Assembly (NCBI GenBank): GCA_963575745.1
Contig: CAUYUJ010017858.1
Coordinates: 38,501 to 102,500 of the forward strand
Reading direction: 5' to 3'
From: Prorocentrum cordatum
Lineage: Eukaryota > Sar > Dinophyceae > Prorocentrales > Prorocentraceae
Length of the DNA: 64,000 nucleotides
Shown: positions 52,511 to 63,894 of the stretch, in pieces
Layout: the number at the start of each line of letters is the position of its first letter
Position numbering within the stretch: position 1 is the first letter of the stretch
Made by a program: the position numbers and the translations under genes
The notes under the pieces: model-generated
What the model saw: only the letters and a program-made list of their open reading frames with translations
The model's database searches: none
Told to the model about the DNA's origin: nothing

Positions 52511-53310
52511 GCCCGTCTTGGGGCGGTTTGGGATTCCCGGGGGGGGGGGAAGAAAGGGTGGACCCCATGACCCCTCCCCCCCTCCCCCCCCCATACCCCG
52601 GCAGAGCCCCCCCGGCCCCCCCCCCAGCAGAGCTGAAGCTCAGGCTGTAGCTTTCTTAAACTCACATGCCAGATCGGCGGATTTCGATTCTTTGGAATTG
52701 CAAGAAGTCTCAAGCGCGAGCGTCCTTGAATAATTGTTGAGGACGTCTAAGGCGGGAGCCACTGTTGTTGTAGCCGGGGCCAAGGGTTGCAGTTTGAACA
52801 TCAGTTCTCTCTCTTTGTCCCTCCTAGCAGGGTGCGAACTCCGGGGGCACACTTCAATTGAACGAGCATATTTGCTTTTCAGACGTGAGATCTTTCGAGT
52901 TCCCATCTGGTCCCATCTTTGGGCTGTCCTGGGGGTCAAGAAACACCTGATGAGGCGCAGTGAGGTTTTGAGACTTCCATGTGCTGCTTTATACATCGCT
53001 CCGCGGAGGACGGCCAGACTAGCACTCCGTCCGCTCATGGGCCGTCTTGGGATAGGGGGCCTCCTGCGGGGGTCTTTCCGACTCCTCGGGCTCGAATCGA
53101 GCAGATTTCCCCTGCTGCCGATTCGAACCGACTCGATCCGGAGATTCCGATCTGCGATTCCGATTTCGACTTCGCCCGATCCGACTCCTGCCGATTCGAT
53201 GTGGCAGCCGGCTTCGGCCGATTCCCTGCCGATCTGGCTTCGCTCTGGCTTCGCTCCGGCTTCGCTCCGGCTAAGCCCAAACGCACCCTGAGACAGCCAC
53301 GGTCTGCGAA
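52511..53310. other. No supported gene
   Basis: Unique sequence. A short GATTCCGAT / GATTCGA-rich patch at 53,080-53,230. Long minus-strand frames are mostly continuations of the G-rich array to the right. Confidence 0.4.
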
Positions 53311-53319
53311 GGGGGACTG

Positions 53320-54150
53320 GGAGGGGACAGCGGGGGAGGATTGTGGGGGAGGGAATTGTGGGAGGGGACTGGGAGGGGTCTGGGGGAGAGGACTCTGGGG
53401 GAGGGGACTTGGGGGAGGGGACTGGGGTAGCGGACCGTGGGGGGGGACTATGGGGGAGGGGGGTGTGGGGGGGGGGACTGTAGGGGGGATTTTGGGGGGG
53501 GTAGAGTGGAGGGGGACAGTGGTGGGGACACTGGGGGGGACAGTGGGAGGCACAGTGGGAGGGGACAGTGGGGGGGGGAGGGGACAGTGAGAGGGGACAG
53601 CGGGAGGGACTGGGAGGGGACAGGGGGGGGGACTGGGGGAGACAGTGGGAGGGGCATTGGGGGAGGACAGTGGGAGGGAACATTGGGGGGGGACAGTGGG
53701 AGGTATCGTGGGTTTGACAGAGGGAGGGGACAGTGGGGGGGACTGGGGGGGACAGTGAGGAGGGACAGTGGGAAGGGACAGTGGGAGGGGACATTGGGAG
53801 GGGACAGTGGGAGGGGGGAGGGGACACTGGGAGGGGACAGTAGGAGGGGACAGTTGGGGGGGACTGGGGGGACAGTGGGGGGGACAGTTGGGGAGACAGT
53901 GGGGGGGACAGCAGGAGGGACAGAAGAGGGGACAGTCGGTGGGACTGGGAGGGGATTGTGGGGGGGGACAGTGAGTGGGGACAGTGGGGGGACAGTGGGG
54001 TGGACAGCGGAGGGGACAGTGGGAGGGCGCCGTGGTGGGACAGTGGGGGTGTTTGTGGGGGAGGGGGCTGTGGGGGAGGGTACTGTGGGAGGGGATTGCG
54101 GGGGGGGACTGGGGGAGGGGACTGCGGGGGGACAGTGGTGGTGGACGGGG
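53320..54150. repeat. G-rich minisatellite (GGGACAGTGGGAGG)
   Basis: About 50-60 irregular units of 12-16 bases, each with one or more runs of 3-9 G. The dense G-runs on one strand make G-quadruplex formation plausible. A second array lies at 55,868-56,690. Confidence 0.88.
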
Positions 54151-55865
54151 ATGTCGGCTGGGGAGCCTCCCTTCGCCTCTCCATCAGCACCCAGGCCTTG
54201 GCCCCCGACCCGAACCCCAGAGCAGTAGAGGTGAGGGAAGGAGAGAAGACCAGGAGGAATTAGGCGGGGAGGTCCCATTCACTACCAGAACCCCGTACTG
54301 GGGAACTCGGGCATAGACCTTGTTCCATGATGCCGCATCATCGGGACATCGACCCTTGCGACGCCCGTCCTGGAAGAAATGCCGATGATAGAGGCACGAA
54401 CAAGAAATCGAATATTGGCACCCTCAGATCAAAAGCACAAGCAGCACACGCACACACAACACACAGACACATGACATGTGCACACACATGACAGGCGAAC
54501 CCCGCGCACTCCCCACAGGAGCACTCCGTTATCTGCAGCTCCCAACGCAGAAAGCCCTTGGACCACCTCACCCTCCCCCTAGCCCACCCCCCACCCCCCG
54601 AGCAGAGGAGAGAGCGAGGAGGAGAGGCCATGCCTCAGCCCAGCCCCGAAGTACCACGTGAACGCGAGGACTTGGGACAGAAGTTGAGACCAGGCCCCGA
54701 GCGCGCTGCCACGCTATCGCCCTGAGAAATGGTGCAAGACCAACTCCTGGCGCAGGGGGAGTGGGCTCCACGTCGTCAGGGTGCCAGACCCCGCTCCCTG
54801 GGGGGCGGTGCAAGACCACCTCCCGGCGCAGTGGAGTGACCAGATGGCGACGACGCCCCAGCGGACAGACCACCCGAGCACATTCCCCACCGGGGCTGTT
54901 TTTCTTTCGTCTCCTGCGTCTCTACTGGGCCATAATAGCCCTCTGCGCGCGCTTATGGCGGCGCCTCCCCGCCCGCCCTCCCCCCCGCCCATCCACCCCC
55001 TGTCAGTCGGCGCTCTACTCCGCGGAGGTCGGGGGACCACAACTGCGCGGCGCCCCGGAGAGGCGCCCCATTTCGCCTGCCGGTCCCCGGTGATCAGGCG
55101 GGATCCAGCCTCACGCTGCCCGTTGTGCGGGGGAAGATTCTAGGAATCCAAGCGCCCTCGCACATACATGGCAGCGAGCCGTGCCCGCCCGCCCCACTCA
55201 TAGTAGTCTGGGCCAACGTATAGCGGTGAGGAGCACATGAAGGGTCGTACCTGGGACGTGTTCCACAAAGCGCACCCCCACCGCACCAAGCCTAGGTCAC
55301 CGTGAGGCGATGAGAGAAGTTCGGGCCGGGTGGAACCCGAACGATCCCCCATCTGTGGGTTGGCCGCCCCCAGGCGCCATCGCAGTTCTGCGCGCGCACT
55401 CGACCGAACGCCCCCCCGGACACCCAGAGAGCGTTGCCCCTCGGCTCAACCGGGAGGTTTGGGCACTTCGAGCCTATTTCGGCGCCGTACCGCCCAGTCG
55501 CTTACCCCGAGACGCATACTGCTCCCGTCCGACTCGGCGGTCTATGGACGTGCCGGTGCGGTTTGCGGTCACACCCGGCACCGCGGCCCCGGGAGCAGGG
55601 CGTAGGCCGGTGAGAACTACGGGCGCGCCCCCCGACGTAATAGCTAAGGCTGGACGTGGCACTTGTTTCCGAGGATCCGAAGACGCTGCATGGAACAGCC
55701 CAGGCACGAGACCCGAGACCCTGCATGCACCAACCCAGCACGCATGCCACGCCGCGCAAACATGCAAGCACACAAATACACGCCAGGCACATGCAACACT
55801 CACACGCTCGCACGCGCGCGCAAAGACACTCTACCCGTCTGTTGCCAATATTCGTAGTTCCGCCG
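54151..55865. other. No supported gene
   Basis: Mostly unique sequence, with CA-rich patches (54,440-54,490 and 55,755-55,805). Several mid-length frames on both strands but no recognisable domain, RNA gene or element. Confidence 0.4.
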
Positions 55866-55867
55866 TG

Positions 55868-56690
55868 CCTGCGGGGGGACAGTGGGAGCGGGCTGTGTGG
55901 GGGGGACAGTGGGAGGGCACTGCGAGGGGGGATGCGGGGAGGAGGCGGCTTCAGGCGATCGCGACCATGGATTAAGGGGGCGTGGATTAGCAACGGCTCC
56001 CCGTTCCATGGGAACTCGCGGATTTCCCCTGCTCAGCGAGGCGGCACCGGCCGCATTTTGGGGAGGACACCTCCTCCGATCCATGGATTAGGCGACCGCG
56101 CGCCAAATCCATGGATCGCTAATCCATGTTTGCGCGCCCCCAACGGCGGTGGGGGCGACAATGGGGGGACAGCGGGAGGGGACAGTTGGAGGGGACAGAT
56201 AGTTCGAGGGGGGAAGGGAAAGAGGGGGGGGACAGTGGGGGGGACAGTGGGGGGGGACAGTGGGGAGGGACAGTGGGGGGGGGCAGTGGGGGGTGCAGCG
56301 GGGGGGAAAGTGGGAGGGGACCGTGGGCAGGACACTGTGAGGGGACAGCGGGGGGGGACAGTGTGGGGACAGGGGGGGGGACAGTGGGGGGGGACAGCGG
56401 GGGGACAGTGGGAGGGGGACAGTAGGGACTGTGTTGGAGGGGGGAGGGGACTGTGGGGGAGGGGACCGTGGGGGGGAACTGTGGGGGAGGGGACTGCGGG
56501 AGGGGACAGTGGGAGGGGACTGTGGGGGAGGGGACAGTGGGGGAGGGGACTTTGGGAGAGGGGACTGTGGGGGAGGGGGCTGTGCGGGGGATTGTGGGTC
56601 CGTTGAGGGTCGGATGGGTCCCCTTGGGCCTGTGGAGGGGACTGTGGGGGAGGGCATCGTGGGGGAGGGGACGGTGGGGGGGGACAAAGT
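55868..56690. repeat. G-rich minisatellite, second array, with CCATGGATTA spacer
   Basis: GGGACAGTGGGAGGG units at 55,868-55,935 and 56,155-56,690. The interruption (55,960-56,135) carries ATCCATGGATTAG and related words four times in both orientations, suggesting a small palindromic insertion. Confidence 0.8.
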
Positions 56691-57125
56691 ACTTCGCAAG
56701 CTGGGCGCGGCCGGCCGCTTCTACCCAGCGCCATTCGACGCGCCCGATCGTGGCCTTGGAAATGTGGGCGATGCATGTGGGAGCCCACCAGCTGGCAGGG
56801 GGAAACCCGTGCTTGCAATTCAGAGGCCCTACCAGACAGCATTTGGCATTCTACTGTTTCTCATCGTGCCAGGGGGCACGGTAGCGTATTCAAGTGTGCA
56901 GGCTTGCTCGTCGTCCAGTTTGTTGGTAGGTTTGGTTCATTTCCTTTGGTGGTCTCGCCCGCCACCTCGTGGAGTGTGTGGGTAGTTACTTGGTTTGCGA
57001 CAACATATCCACTTTATCCGGCAACTTCCCTTTCCCCATCTCCTCATCCTCCTTCGTCTGACCTATGCTGCTGAGGTGGTTGGCGGCTTCCTTGGCAGGG
57101 TGGGGCGTAGACTGCTGAGTACAAG
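56691..57125. other. No recognisable gene
   Basis: Unique sequence of more even base composition than its surroundings; frames do not show a known domain. Confidence 0.4.
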
Positions 57126-57129
57126 TGTT

Positions 57130-58345
57130 CCTCCTCCTTCCTCCTCCTCCTCCTCCTCCTCCTCCTCCTCCTCCTCCTCATTCCTCCTCCCTCCGCCTTC
57201 CTCCTCCCCTCCTCCTTCCTGCTCCTCCTTCCTCCTCCCCCTCCCTTCGTGGCCTTCTTCTTCTCCCCCCTCCTCGTCTCGTAAGGGACGAGCCGCCGCC
57301 AGGCACACCAAGTTCACCATCGCAGGCGTCCCCGGGGAGAAGCAGGCGCTCCCCCTCCTTCTCGGGCCCGCTGGGCGAGAGAGGGGGTGAAGGTGGCGGT
57401 GAGGGGGGTGAAGGGGGTGGGGGGAGGGCGAGGAGGAGGAGGAGGAGGAGGAGGAGGAGGAGGAAGGAGGATTAGAGGAGGATTAGGAGGAGGTTAGGAT
57501 TAGGAGGAGGAGGAGGGGAGGGGAGAGGAGGAGGAGGAGGAGAGGAGGAGGGGAGGAGGAGGAGGAGGGGGAGCGGGAGGGGAGGAGGGGGGGGAGTGGG
57601 AGGGGGAGGGGAGAGGGGGAGGGGGAGGAGGAGGAGAGAGGAGGAGGAGGAGGAGGAGGAGGAGGAGGAGGGAGGAGGAGGAGGAGGGAGGAGGCGGAGG
57701 AGGAGGAGGAGGAGGATTGGAGGATTTTAGGAGGAGGATTAGGAGGAGGATTAGGAGGAGGATTAGGAGGTGGGGAGGAGGAGGAGGAGGAGGAGGAGGA
57801 GGGAGGGAGGAGGAGGGGGAGGGGGGGAGGGGGAGGGGGAGGGGGGAGGGGGAGGGGGAGGGGAGGGGGAGGGGGAGGGGGGGAGGAGGAGGAGGAGGAG
57901 GAGGAGGAGGGGGAGGAGGAGGGGAGGAGGAGGAGGAGGAGAGGAGGAGGAGGAGGAGGATTAGAGGAGGATTAGGAGGAGGGAGGAGGAGAGGAGGAGG
58001 AGGAGGAGGAGGGAGGAGGAGGAGGAGGAGGAGGAGGAAGGAGGAGGCGGAGGAGGAGGAGGATGAGGAGGAGGAGGATCAGGAGGAGGAGGAGGAGGAG
58101 GAGGAGGAGGCGGAGGAGGAGGAGGAGGAGGGGGAGGAGGGGGAGGGGGAGGGGGAGGGGGGAGGGGGAGGAGGAGGAAGGAGAGGAGTAGAGGTGGATG
58201 GAGGAGAGGAGGAGGAGGAGGAAGGAGGAGGTGGAGGAGGCGGAGGAGGAGGAGGAGGCGGAGGCGGAGGAGGAGGGGAGGAGGAGAAGGAGGAGGAGGA
58301 GGAGGAGGAGGAGGATGAGGAGGAGGAGGAGGAGGAGCTGCTACA
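57130..58345. repeat. CTC tract then ~900-bp GAG/GGGGGA array
   Basis: (CTC)n at 57,130-57,260 (purest to 57,178), a unique spacer, then (GAG)n with GGGGGA and GGATTAGGA variants at 57,425-58,340. The strand switches between the two. Confidence 0.92.
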
Positions 58346-58997
58346 GCGCGAGCACCACCGCTGGCGGGCGCTTCGAGACCTCCGTTTGACCAGGCCCCCC
58401 CCCCCCGGGTGATCGCTCCGTTCCAGCTGGGGATGGCGACGTCTTAACGACGTCCATGCCATCAGCGCCAGCGACGGGTGGCGGAGGAGCCAAACGCAGG
58501 CAAAGGGAGTCGTTTGGGGATTGCTCCTCCCGCCTCCGTCCCCCCCCCTCCATCCTCACTCTTCCTCCTCGTCCTCCTCCACCTCGTCCTCCCCCACCGT
58601 TCTTCCCTCCTCCTCCGTGTCCTTTCTTTCTCCTCCCTCCCCTTCCTCCTCCTCCTCCTCCTCCTCCTCCTCCTCCTCCTCCACGGGGAGGTGCGGGCTA
58701 GCAGGCTGCCGAATTGCATTGGAAATGGTGATGACGAGAAGATTGGGGCCAGATCCAGGATGACCAGGATGAGCAAAACGACGAGAAACAAGCAGAGGAC
58801 GAGGAAGAGGAGGAATGAGGAGGAGGAGACGGAGGAGGCGGAAGAGGAGGAGGAGGAGGAGGAGGAGAGGGAGGAGGAGGAGAAGGAGGAGAACAGTGAG
58901 GATGCGACTGTGACTCCAGAGTGACCCCAGAGGGCCGCTCGGACGGTCCACGAGAGTAGAATGAGGCGGCTGGGAGGCAATTTCAGGATAGGTTGTC
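58346..58997. repeat. Unique spacer, CTC tract, GAG tract
   Basis: (CTC)n at 58,555-58,682 and (GAG)n at 58,805-58,890, again a strand switch across a short unique spacer. No gene. Confidence 0.8.
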
Positions 58998-59831
58998 ATG
59001 ATGATGTTAATGCTGAGGCTGTTGCTGCTAATGCTGATGAGGTTACTGATGCTGATGCTGCTGATGCTACTGATGATGTTGAGGCTGGTAGTGCTGATGA
59101 CAATTCATGATGCTGATCATGCTGCTGATGATGATACGGCTGCTGCTGATGATGATAATGATAAGGATGGTGATGAGGATGCTGCTGATGCTGATGCTGC
59201 TGATGAAGATGATACCTATGATGCTGATTTTGTCGATCATGAAGATGCTGCTGATACTGATGGCGACGATGATGATGTTAATGCTGATACTGATAATGCT
59301 GATGATGCCGATGCTGATGCTGATTAGGTTGATGCTGATGCTGTCGATGAGGATGCTGCTTATGCTGATGCTGCTGATGATGCCGATGCTGATGCTGATG
59401 ATGGTGATGCTGATGCTGATCGTGCTGCTGATGCTGGTGATGCTGCAGATGCTGCTGATGGTGCTGCTGGTGATGATGATGATGACGATGCTGATGCTGG
59501 TGATGTTGATGGTGATGCTGATGGTGGTGATGTTGATGGTAATGACGGTGGTGATGCTTACGCTGATGATGAGTATGATGTTGCTGATGGTGATGACGCT
59601 GATGACTATGCTGATGCTGATGCTGATGCTGATGCTGCTGATGATGATGCTGATGATGATGCTGACTTTGCTGATGATGCTGCTGATGGTGCTGCTGATG
59701 ATGCTACTGATGATGATAACGATGACGATATTGATGCTGCTGATGATGATGACGATGACAATGCTGACGATGCTGCTGCTGATGCTGATGAAACTGCTGA
59801 CGATAATGCTGCTGATGATGATGCTGATGAC

Positions 59832-59870
<39 letters not shown>

Positions 59871-60400
59871 AATGATAATGATGATGCTGATGATGATGAT
59901 GATAATGATGATGATGCTGCTCATGCTGATGATGATGATGATGATGCAGATGATGATAATGATGATGATGATGTTGCTCATGCTGATGATGATGCTGCTG
60001 GTGGTGGTTATTATGATGCCGATCATGATGCTTTTGATGATACTGATGATGCTGACGCTGATGATGGTGCTGATGGTGACGGCGATACCGATGACGATGA
60101 TGGTCACGACGACGATGATGATGATGATGCTGATGATGATTATGATGATGATGATGATGCTGAGGATGATGATGCTGCTGATAATGATGGTGTTGATGAT
60201 TACGATGATGCTGATGATGCTGATGATGATGCTGATGCTGATGATGCTGATGCTGATGATGGTGATGCTGATGCTGATGCTGATGAATATGGTGATGATG
60301 CTGATGATGGTGATGGTGATGGTGATGGTAATGCTGATGCTGCTGATGATGATGATGCTGATGGTGCTGATGATGCTGATGCTGATTATGATACTGATGC

Positions 60401-60441
<41 letters not shown>

Positions 60442-60452
60442 CTTCTGCTGCT

Positions 60453-60519
<67 letters not shown>

Positions 60520-60605
60520 GTGATGGTGATGGTGATGGTGATGGTGATGATGATGATGAGGAGGAGGAGGAGGACGGCGGTGGTGGTGGTGGTGGTGGTG
60601 ATGAA
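58998..60605 (+). repeat. GAT/GCT triplet array (~1.6 kb)
   Basis: Degenerate GAT, GCTGAT, GGTGAT and AATGAT triplets, with (GCT)n near 60,440 and (GGT)n near 60,585. Met/Leu, His/Gln, Ile/Ser and Asp/Ala frames are artefacts of the triplet. Confidence 0.95.
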
Positions 60606-60619
60606 ATGAGGCGCTTGTA

Positions 60620-61243
60620 TGGGAGCAGGAGGAGGAGGAGGAGGAGGAGGAGTAGGAGGAGGGCGCCTCGCTGAAAGAGGCGATCCTGATCCCCGACACA
60701 GTCACCCTCGATCGCCAGCTGCTCGAGGAGATCTGCGATGTCATCCGCAGGGACCCCACTCCTCCCCCCTTCCTCACTCCTCTTTCTTCTTCTTCTCCTG
60801 CCTGGATGCTGGGAAGTCGGCAGGTTGGAGGCCGTCAGCCTCCCAGGAAGGCATTCTGAACCAACTGTTTCCGGAGGAGGAGGAGGTTGAGGAGGAGCAG
60901 GAGCAGGAGCAGGAGGAGGAGAAGGATGAGGAGGAGGAGGAGGAGGAGCTGGAGGAGCAGGAGGGCGAGACGGAGGTTGACTGCCCAGAAGGGGGGGCGG
61001 GGAGGGGCAGGTCAGGAACGGGGCGCGAGAGATGGCACGTGGGAGCGCCCTCTTTTTGCACCCCGTGGTGGTGAGGAGCACCCACCCCGAGCCCGCTCAG
61101 AGCAGCTCGGTCCACTCCGATCTCCGAGCCTGGGCCGCTCCGGCCTCGGCCATCTTGTCACAGGGGCCGGCTTCCCCGGGGCTTCGGCCGCGGCCCTCCC
61201 CGCCGGGGGTGTCGTGCGGCGATGTGCTGCGCAGGAGCACATA
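60620..61243. other. Short GAG tracts; no supported gene
   Basis: (GAG)n at 60,627-60,662 and GAG/GAGCAG at 60,872-60,965. Remaining sequence shows nothing recognisable. Confidence 0.6.
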
Positions 61244-61416
61244 CAGTCGCAGACCCTAAGAAGGACGCGCGACTTTGCTCATGATGCCCTTGCGTCCTTG
61301 CTCTTCCTCGCTCTTGCGTCCTTGAGGTGTTCGTCGTCCGCCGCCCCAAGCCTCCCAACTTTCGCTTCCAAGGGTCTTGCGTCCTTACCGCGCGTCCTTG
61401 TCAGGGTGTTTGACTG
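61244..61416. mobile_element. 173-bp CAGTC-type TA element, copy 1
   Basis: Exactly 173 bp between TA (61,242-61,243) and TA (61,417-61,418). Terminal inverted repeats: CAGTCGCAGACCCTAAGAAG on the left and, on the complement of the right, CAGTCAAACACCCTGACAAG, both followed by GACGCGCG. No coding capacity. CAGT termini with TA duplication are typical of Tc1/mariner-type elements. Confidence 0.88.
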
Positions 61417-61897
61417 TACTTGAGCATGTCGTATACGTTGAGCAGGATTTGCCAACGAGGGTCATGTCGCGCTGACGGCGGTCACTGAAACCGGTTACGG
61501 CCCTCGAACATGCATAGGGCCTCCAGAGCCCTGAACATCATAATGCAGCTGTGTGCGATAGTGCACACGGGCACTAAATGAGTAGATGGGTGGTCAGGCA
61601 TCATTGAAAGCTGTAGCACATGAGCGCTTGGTGTGCAGCCGCGTTCCACGCCGTCGCCGATGTCATTGTTTTCGGCAGAGATTCTGGACGGGGCCCCGCA
61701 TCCTGGGCAGATGCGCGGGTACGTCGGTGGGCGTTTGCGTCCAGGGCATCCGTGGCCCCCCCCGTTTCCTCGGTCTGCCGCAGGGGCGCGATATACACCC
61801 CACGTCGTCTGATCGACAAAGGGGCCAGGGCATTCTGCGCAAGGATTCTTACAGACGCTCCAGCGTCCTCACGGTATGGGAAGTTGGGGCGCCTCTA
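61417..61897. other. No recognisable gene
   Basis: Unique sequence between two copies of the 173-bp element; nothing recognised. Confidence 0.4.
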
Positions 61898-62070
61898 CAG
61901 TCAAGACGCTGAAATAAGGACCGCTTTGGGCGCGTAGGGCTCAGGAGGGGATCGGTTTTTCGGGCAGTTCCTTCGTGGAACCCGTTCGTGGCCTGGAGTG
62001 TTCCGTCGCCGTGGCCAGACACGCCCCTCTTCATTCCTTCTCTTGTTTCTTAAGGTAGCGCCATGAACTG
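61898..62070. mobile_element. 173-bp CAGTC-type TA element, copy 2
   Basis: Exactly 173 bp between TA (61,896-61,897) and TA (62,071-62,072). The left end is CAGTCAAGACGCTGAAATAA; the complement of the right end is CAGTTCATGGCGCTACCTTA. Inner termini are more diverged than in copies 1 and 3, but length and flanks match. Confidence 0.75.
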
Positions 62071-62154
62071 TACCTCGAGCTCCTTGGCCGACCAGAGGGT
62101 GTGGTGTACACCGCGAGCCCGTCCCAGCCTGGGCGGCCCTGCGGAGGTGAGGAG

Positions 62155-62282
62155 GATGAGTAGGAGGAGGAGGAGGAGGAGGTGGAGGAGGAGGAGGAGG
62201 AGGAGCAGCAGGAGGAGGAGGAGGAGGAGGAGCAGGAGGTGGAGGAGGAGGAGGAGGAGCAGCAGGAGGAGGAGGAGGAGGG
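62155..62282. repeat. GAG microsatellite
   Basis: (GAG)n with GTG and CAG interruptions. Confidence 0.93.
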
Positions 62283-62405
62283 ATGCGGCCGCAAGACCGC
62301 GACGCGCACCGCGTCGTCGCCCCAGCCTGCGCGCGACGGCGTCCCCCAACACTCGGTGGCGTCCAAGCGGGGGGTGATGGCCAGCGGGGGGGGGGCGGGA
62401 ATGTA

Positions 62406-62578
62406 CAGTCAGCCCGCACAGTAAGGATGGGCAACCTTACCAAGGGTACCCTTGCCTCCTTGCCTCCTCGGCCCATCCTTGGCCACTTTCGTTGGCCGCG
62501 CCCCGTTCGAAACGCTTCGACGTGCCCTCACAGGGCCCTTGCATCGTTATCGCGCATCCTTACTATACGGGTTGACTG
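62406..62578. mobile_element. 173-bp CAGTC-type TA element, copy 3
   Basis: Exactly 173 bp between TA (62,404-62,405) and TA (62,579-62,580). The left end is CAGTCAGCCCGCACAGTAAG; the complement of the right end is CAGTCAACCCGTATAGTAAG; both continue GATG.GC. This is the best-preserved pair of termini. The interior matches 19,657-19,829. Confidence 0.92.
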
Positions 62579-62880
62579 TATCGTGGCCCGGGCCACGATA
62601 TCTCCCAGATGTCATGCCCCCCTCTTCACCCCCCCCCTTCTCCGCCGCGCACCTGCCTCCGGCCAAGACTGGAGGGTCCCCCTCTCTGGACGCTCCCCTC
62701 GTGGGCGCCCCCGGGACACCGCGAACGCCAGCGCCGCCATCGGGGCGGCCGCGACTTCAGAGCCCCGGGCGGTCCACGGAGGCGAGCGCCCGGCCGCGTG
62801 CTGCAGGACCCGCCGAACCTGCTCCTCAGCAGCGTGAGTTCCCTGTGCCACCCCGCGGTCTGCCCCCCCCCCGCCCGCCC
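62579..62880. other. No recognisable gene
   Basis: GC-rich unique sequence without domains. Confidence 0.4.
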
Positions 62881-62884
62881 CGTT

Positions 62885-63075
62885 CAGTCAGGGGCAACGA
62901 CAGGGGGGGGATGGGCTGAGGGGGGGATGCATCGGCTTGCAACCGCCCATTCATCGCCGATAGGGGCCCGACAGCCCAGCCCGCCCAGGAGCGTGCGGGT
63001 TCGCGATCGGGGGCCTGTCGCAGATCTATCGGCGATGTATCGCAGATTCCAGGTCGATGTCCGCCTCTCTCAGGT
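62885..63075. repeat. Dispersed palindromic repeat, copy 2
   Basis: Matches 6,063-6,285 in ordered blocks (CAGGGGCAACGACAGG, GGGATGCATCGG, ATCGCCGATAGGGGCCCGA, GATCGGGGGCCTGTCGCAGA, AGGTCGATGTCC). Confidence 0.65.
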
Positions 63076-63134
63076 TCAGTAGCAAGTCGTGCGCGCCTTG
63101 AACACCCTCGTGATTCCGTCTTCACAGTGCACTC

Positions 63135-63280
63135 GCGTCGATTAGCGTCCAGTAATCGATGGGGAAGCGCCGATTTGGCGTCGATTGGCAGCGATTAGCG
63201 TCGAGTAGCGCCGATGTAGCGTCGTTGTAGCGTCGGTTAGCGTCCGTCGGCTAGCGTCGATTAGCGGCGATTCGCAAGAG
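63135..63280. repeat. GTCGATTAGC minisatellite
   Basis: About twelve irregular units with GTCGATTAGCG or GTCG(T/A).TAGCG cores. Confidence 0.8.
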
Positions 63281-63890
63281 CCAACAAGATGGTATTGTAG
63301 GCTGACCTGAGTTGCCACAGAAAACTCGGCGAGCACTTGCGAACCCTACCCCTGCAGGTCCAGACGGCGCTGGGGTATCGGACACCTCCGTTGGTGTCTA
63401 CCTGGCTGCAGACATCCTCCAGATTCTGAGCCTGGCTGGCTGTTTTTTTCAGAAGTCCAACCTGCAGGAGTGGGGAGCACATGTGGGCGACGCAGCAAAG
63501 CGGGGTCTTCTGCTCCGACACTGGCGCGAGAGCTGTCCGCGCAAGGTCGCGCGCAAGCACCCGGGTCTCCAGGGCGGCGTGCCGTGCTGGCGGCCCGCGT
63601 AAGGTCGCCGCGTCAGGTCGCCGCGCCGTCTCGCGCAAGGCCCGTTCTTGATCGGCGCTCGTGCGGTCTCCTAGGCAACGGGAGGGGGGACACGGTGGGG
63701 GCCCACGCCAAGAAGCACCCCGCTTGCCTCCAGGATGCCCTGGGCCTCCTGGGCTTCGAGGGCTCCGCGCCGGCGCGCGTGGCGTTCCCGCGCCAGAGAT
63801 CGCTGGACGCCCTGGGGTCTCAGGGTTGGGCTTCTCGTGGAAGGTTTCCTGTGGACTGGCCTCCACTGGGGGCTCCCGGGGGGGGGGTGC
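63281..63890. other. No recognisable gene
   Basis: Unique sequence; long minus-strand frame with no recognisable domain. Confidence 0.4.
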
Positions 63891-63894
63891 GCAC

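Noticed and set aside
52640-54190. 516-codon minus-strand Pro/Ser frame
   Set aside because: Mostly the complement of the G-rich minisatellite.
59107-60609. 500-codon Met/Leu frame and 346-codon Ile frame
   Set aside because: Different frames of the same GAT triplet array.
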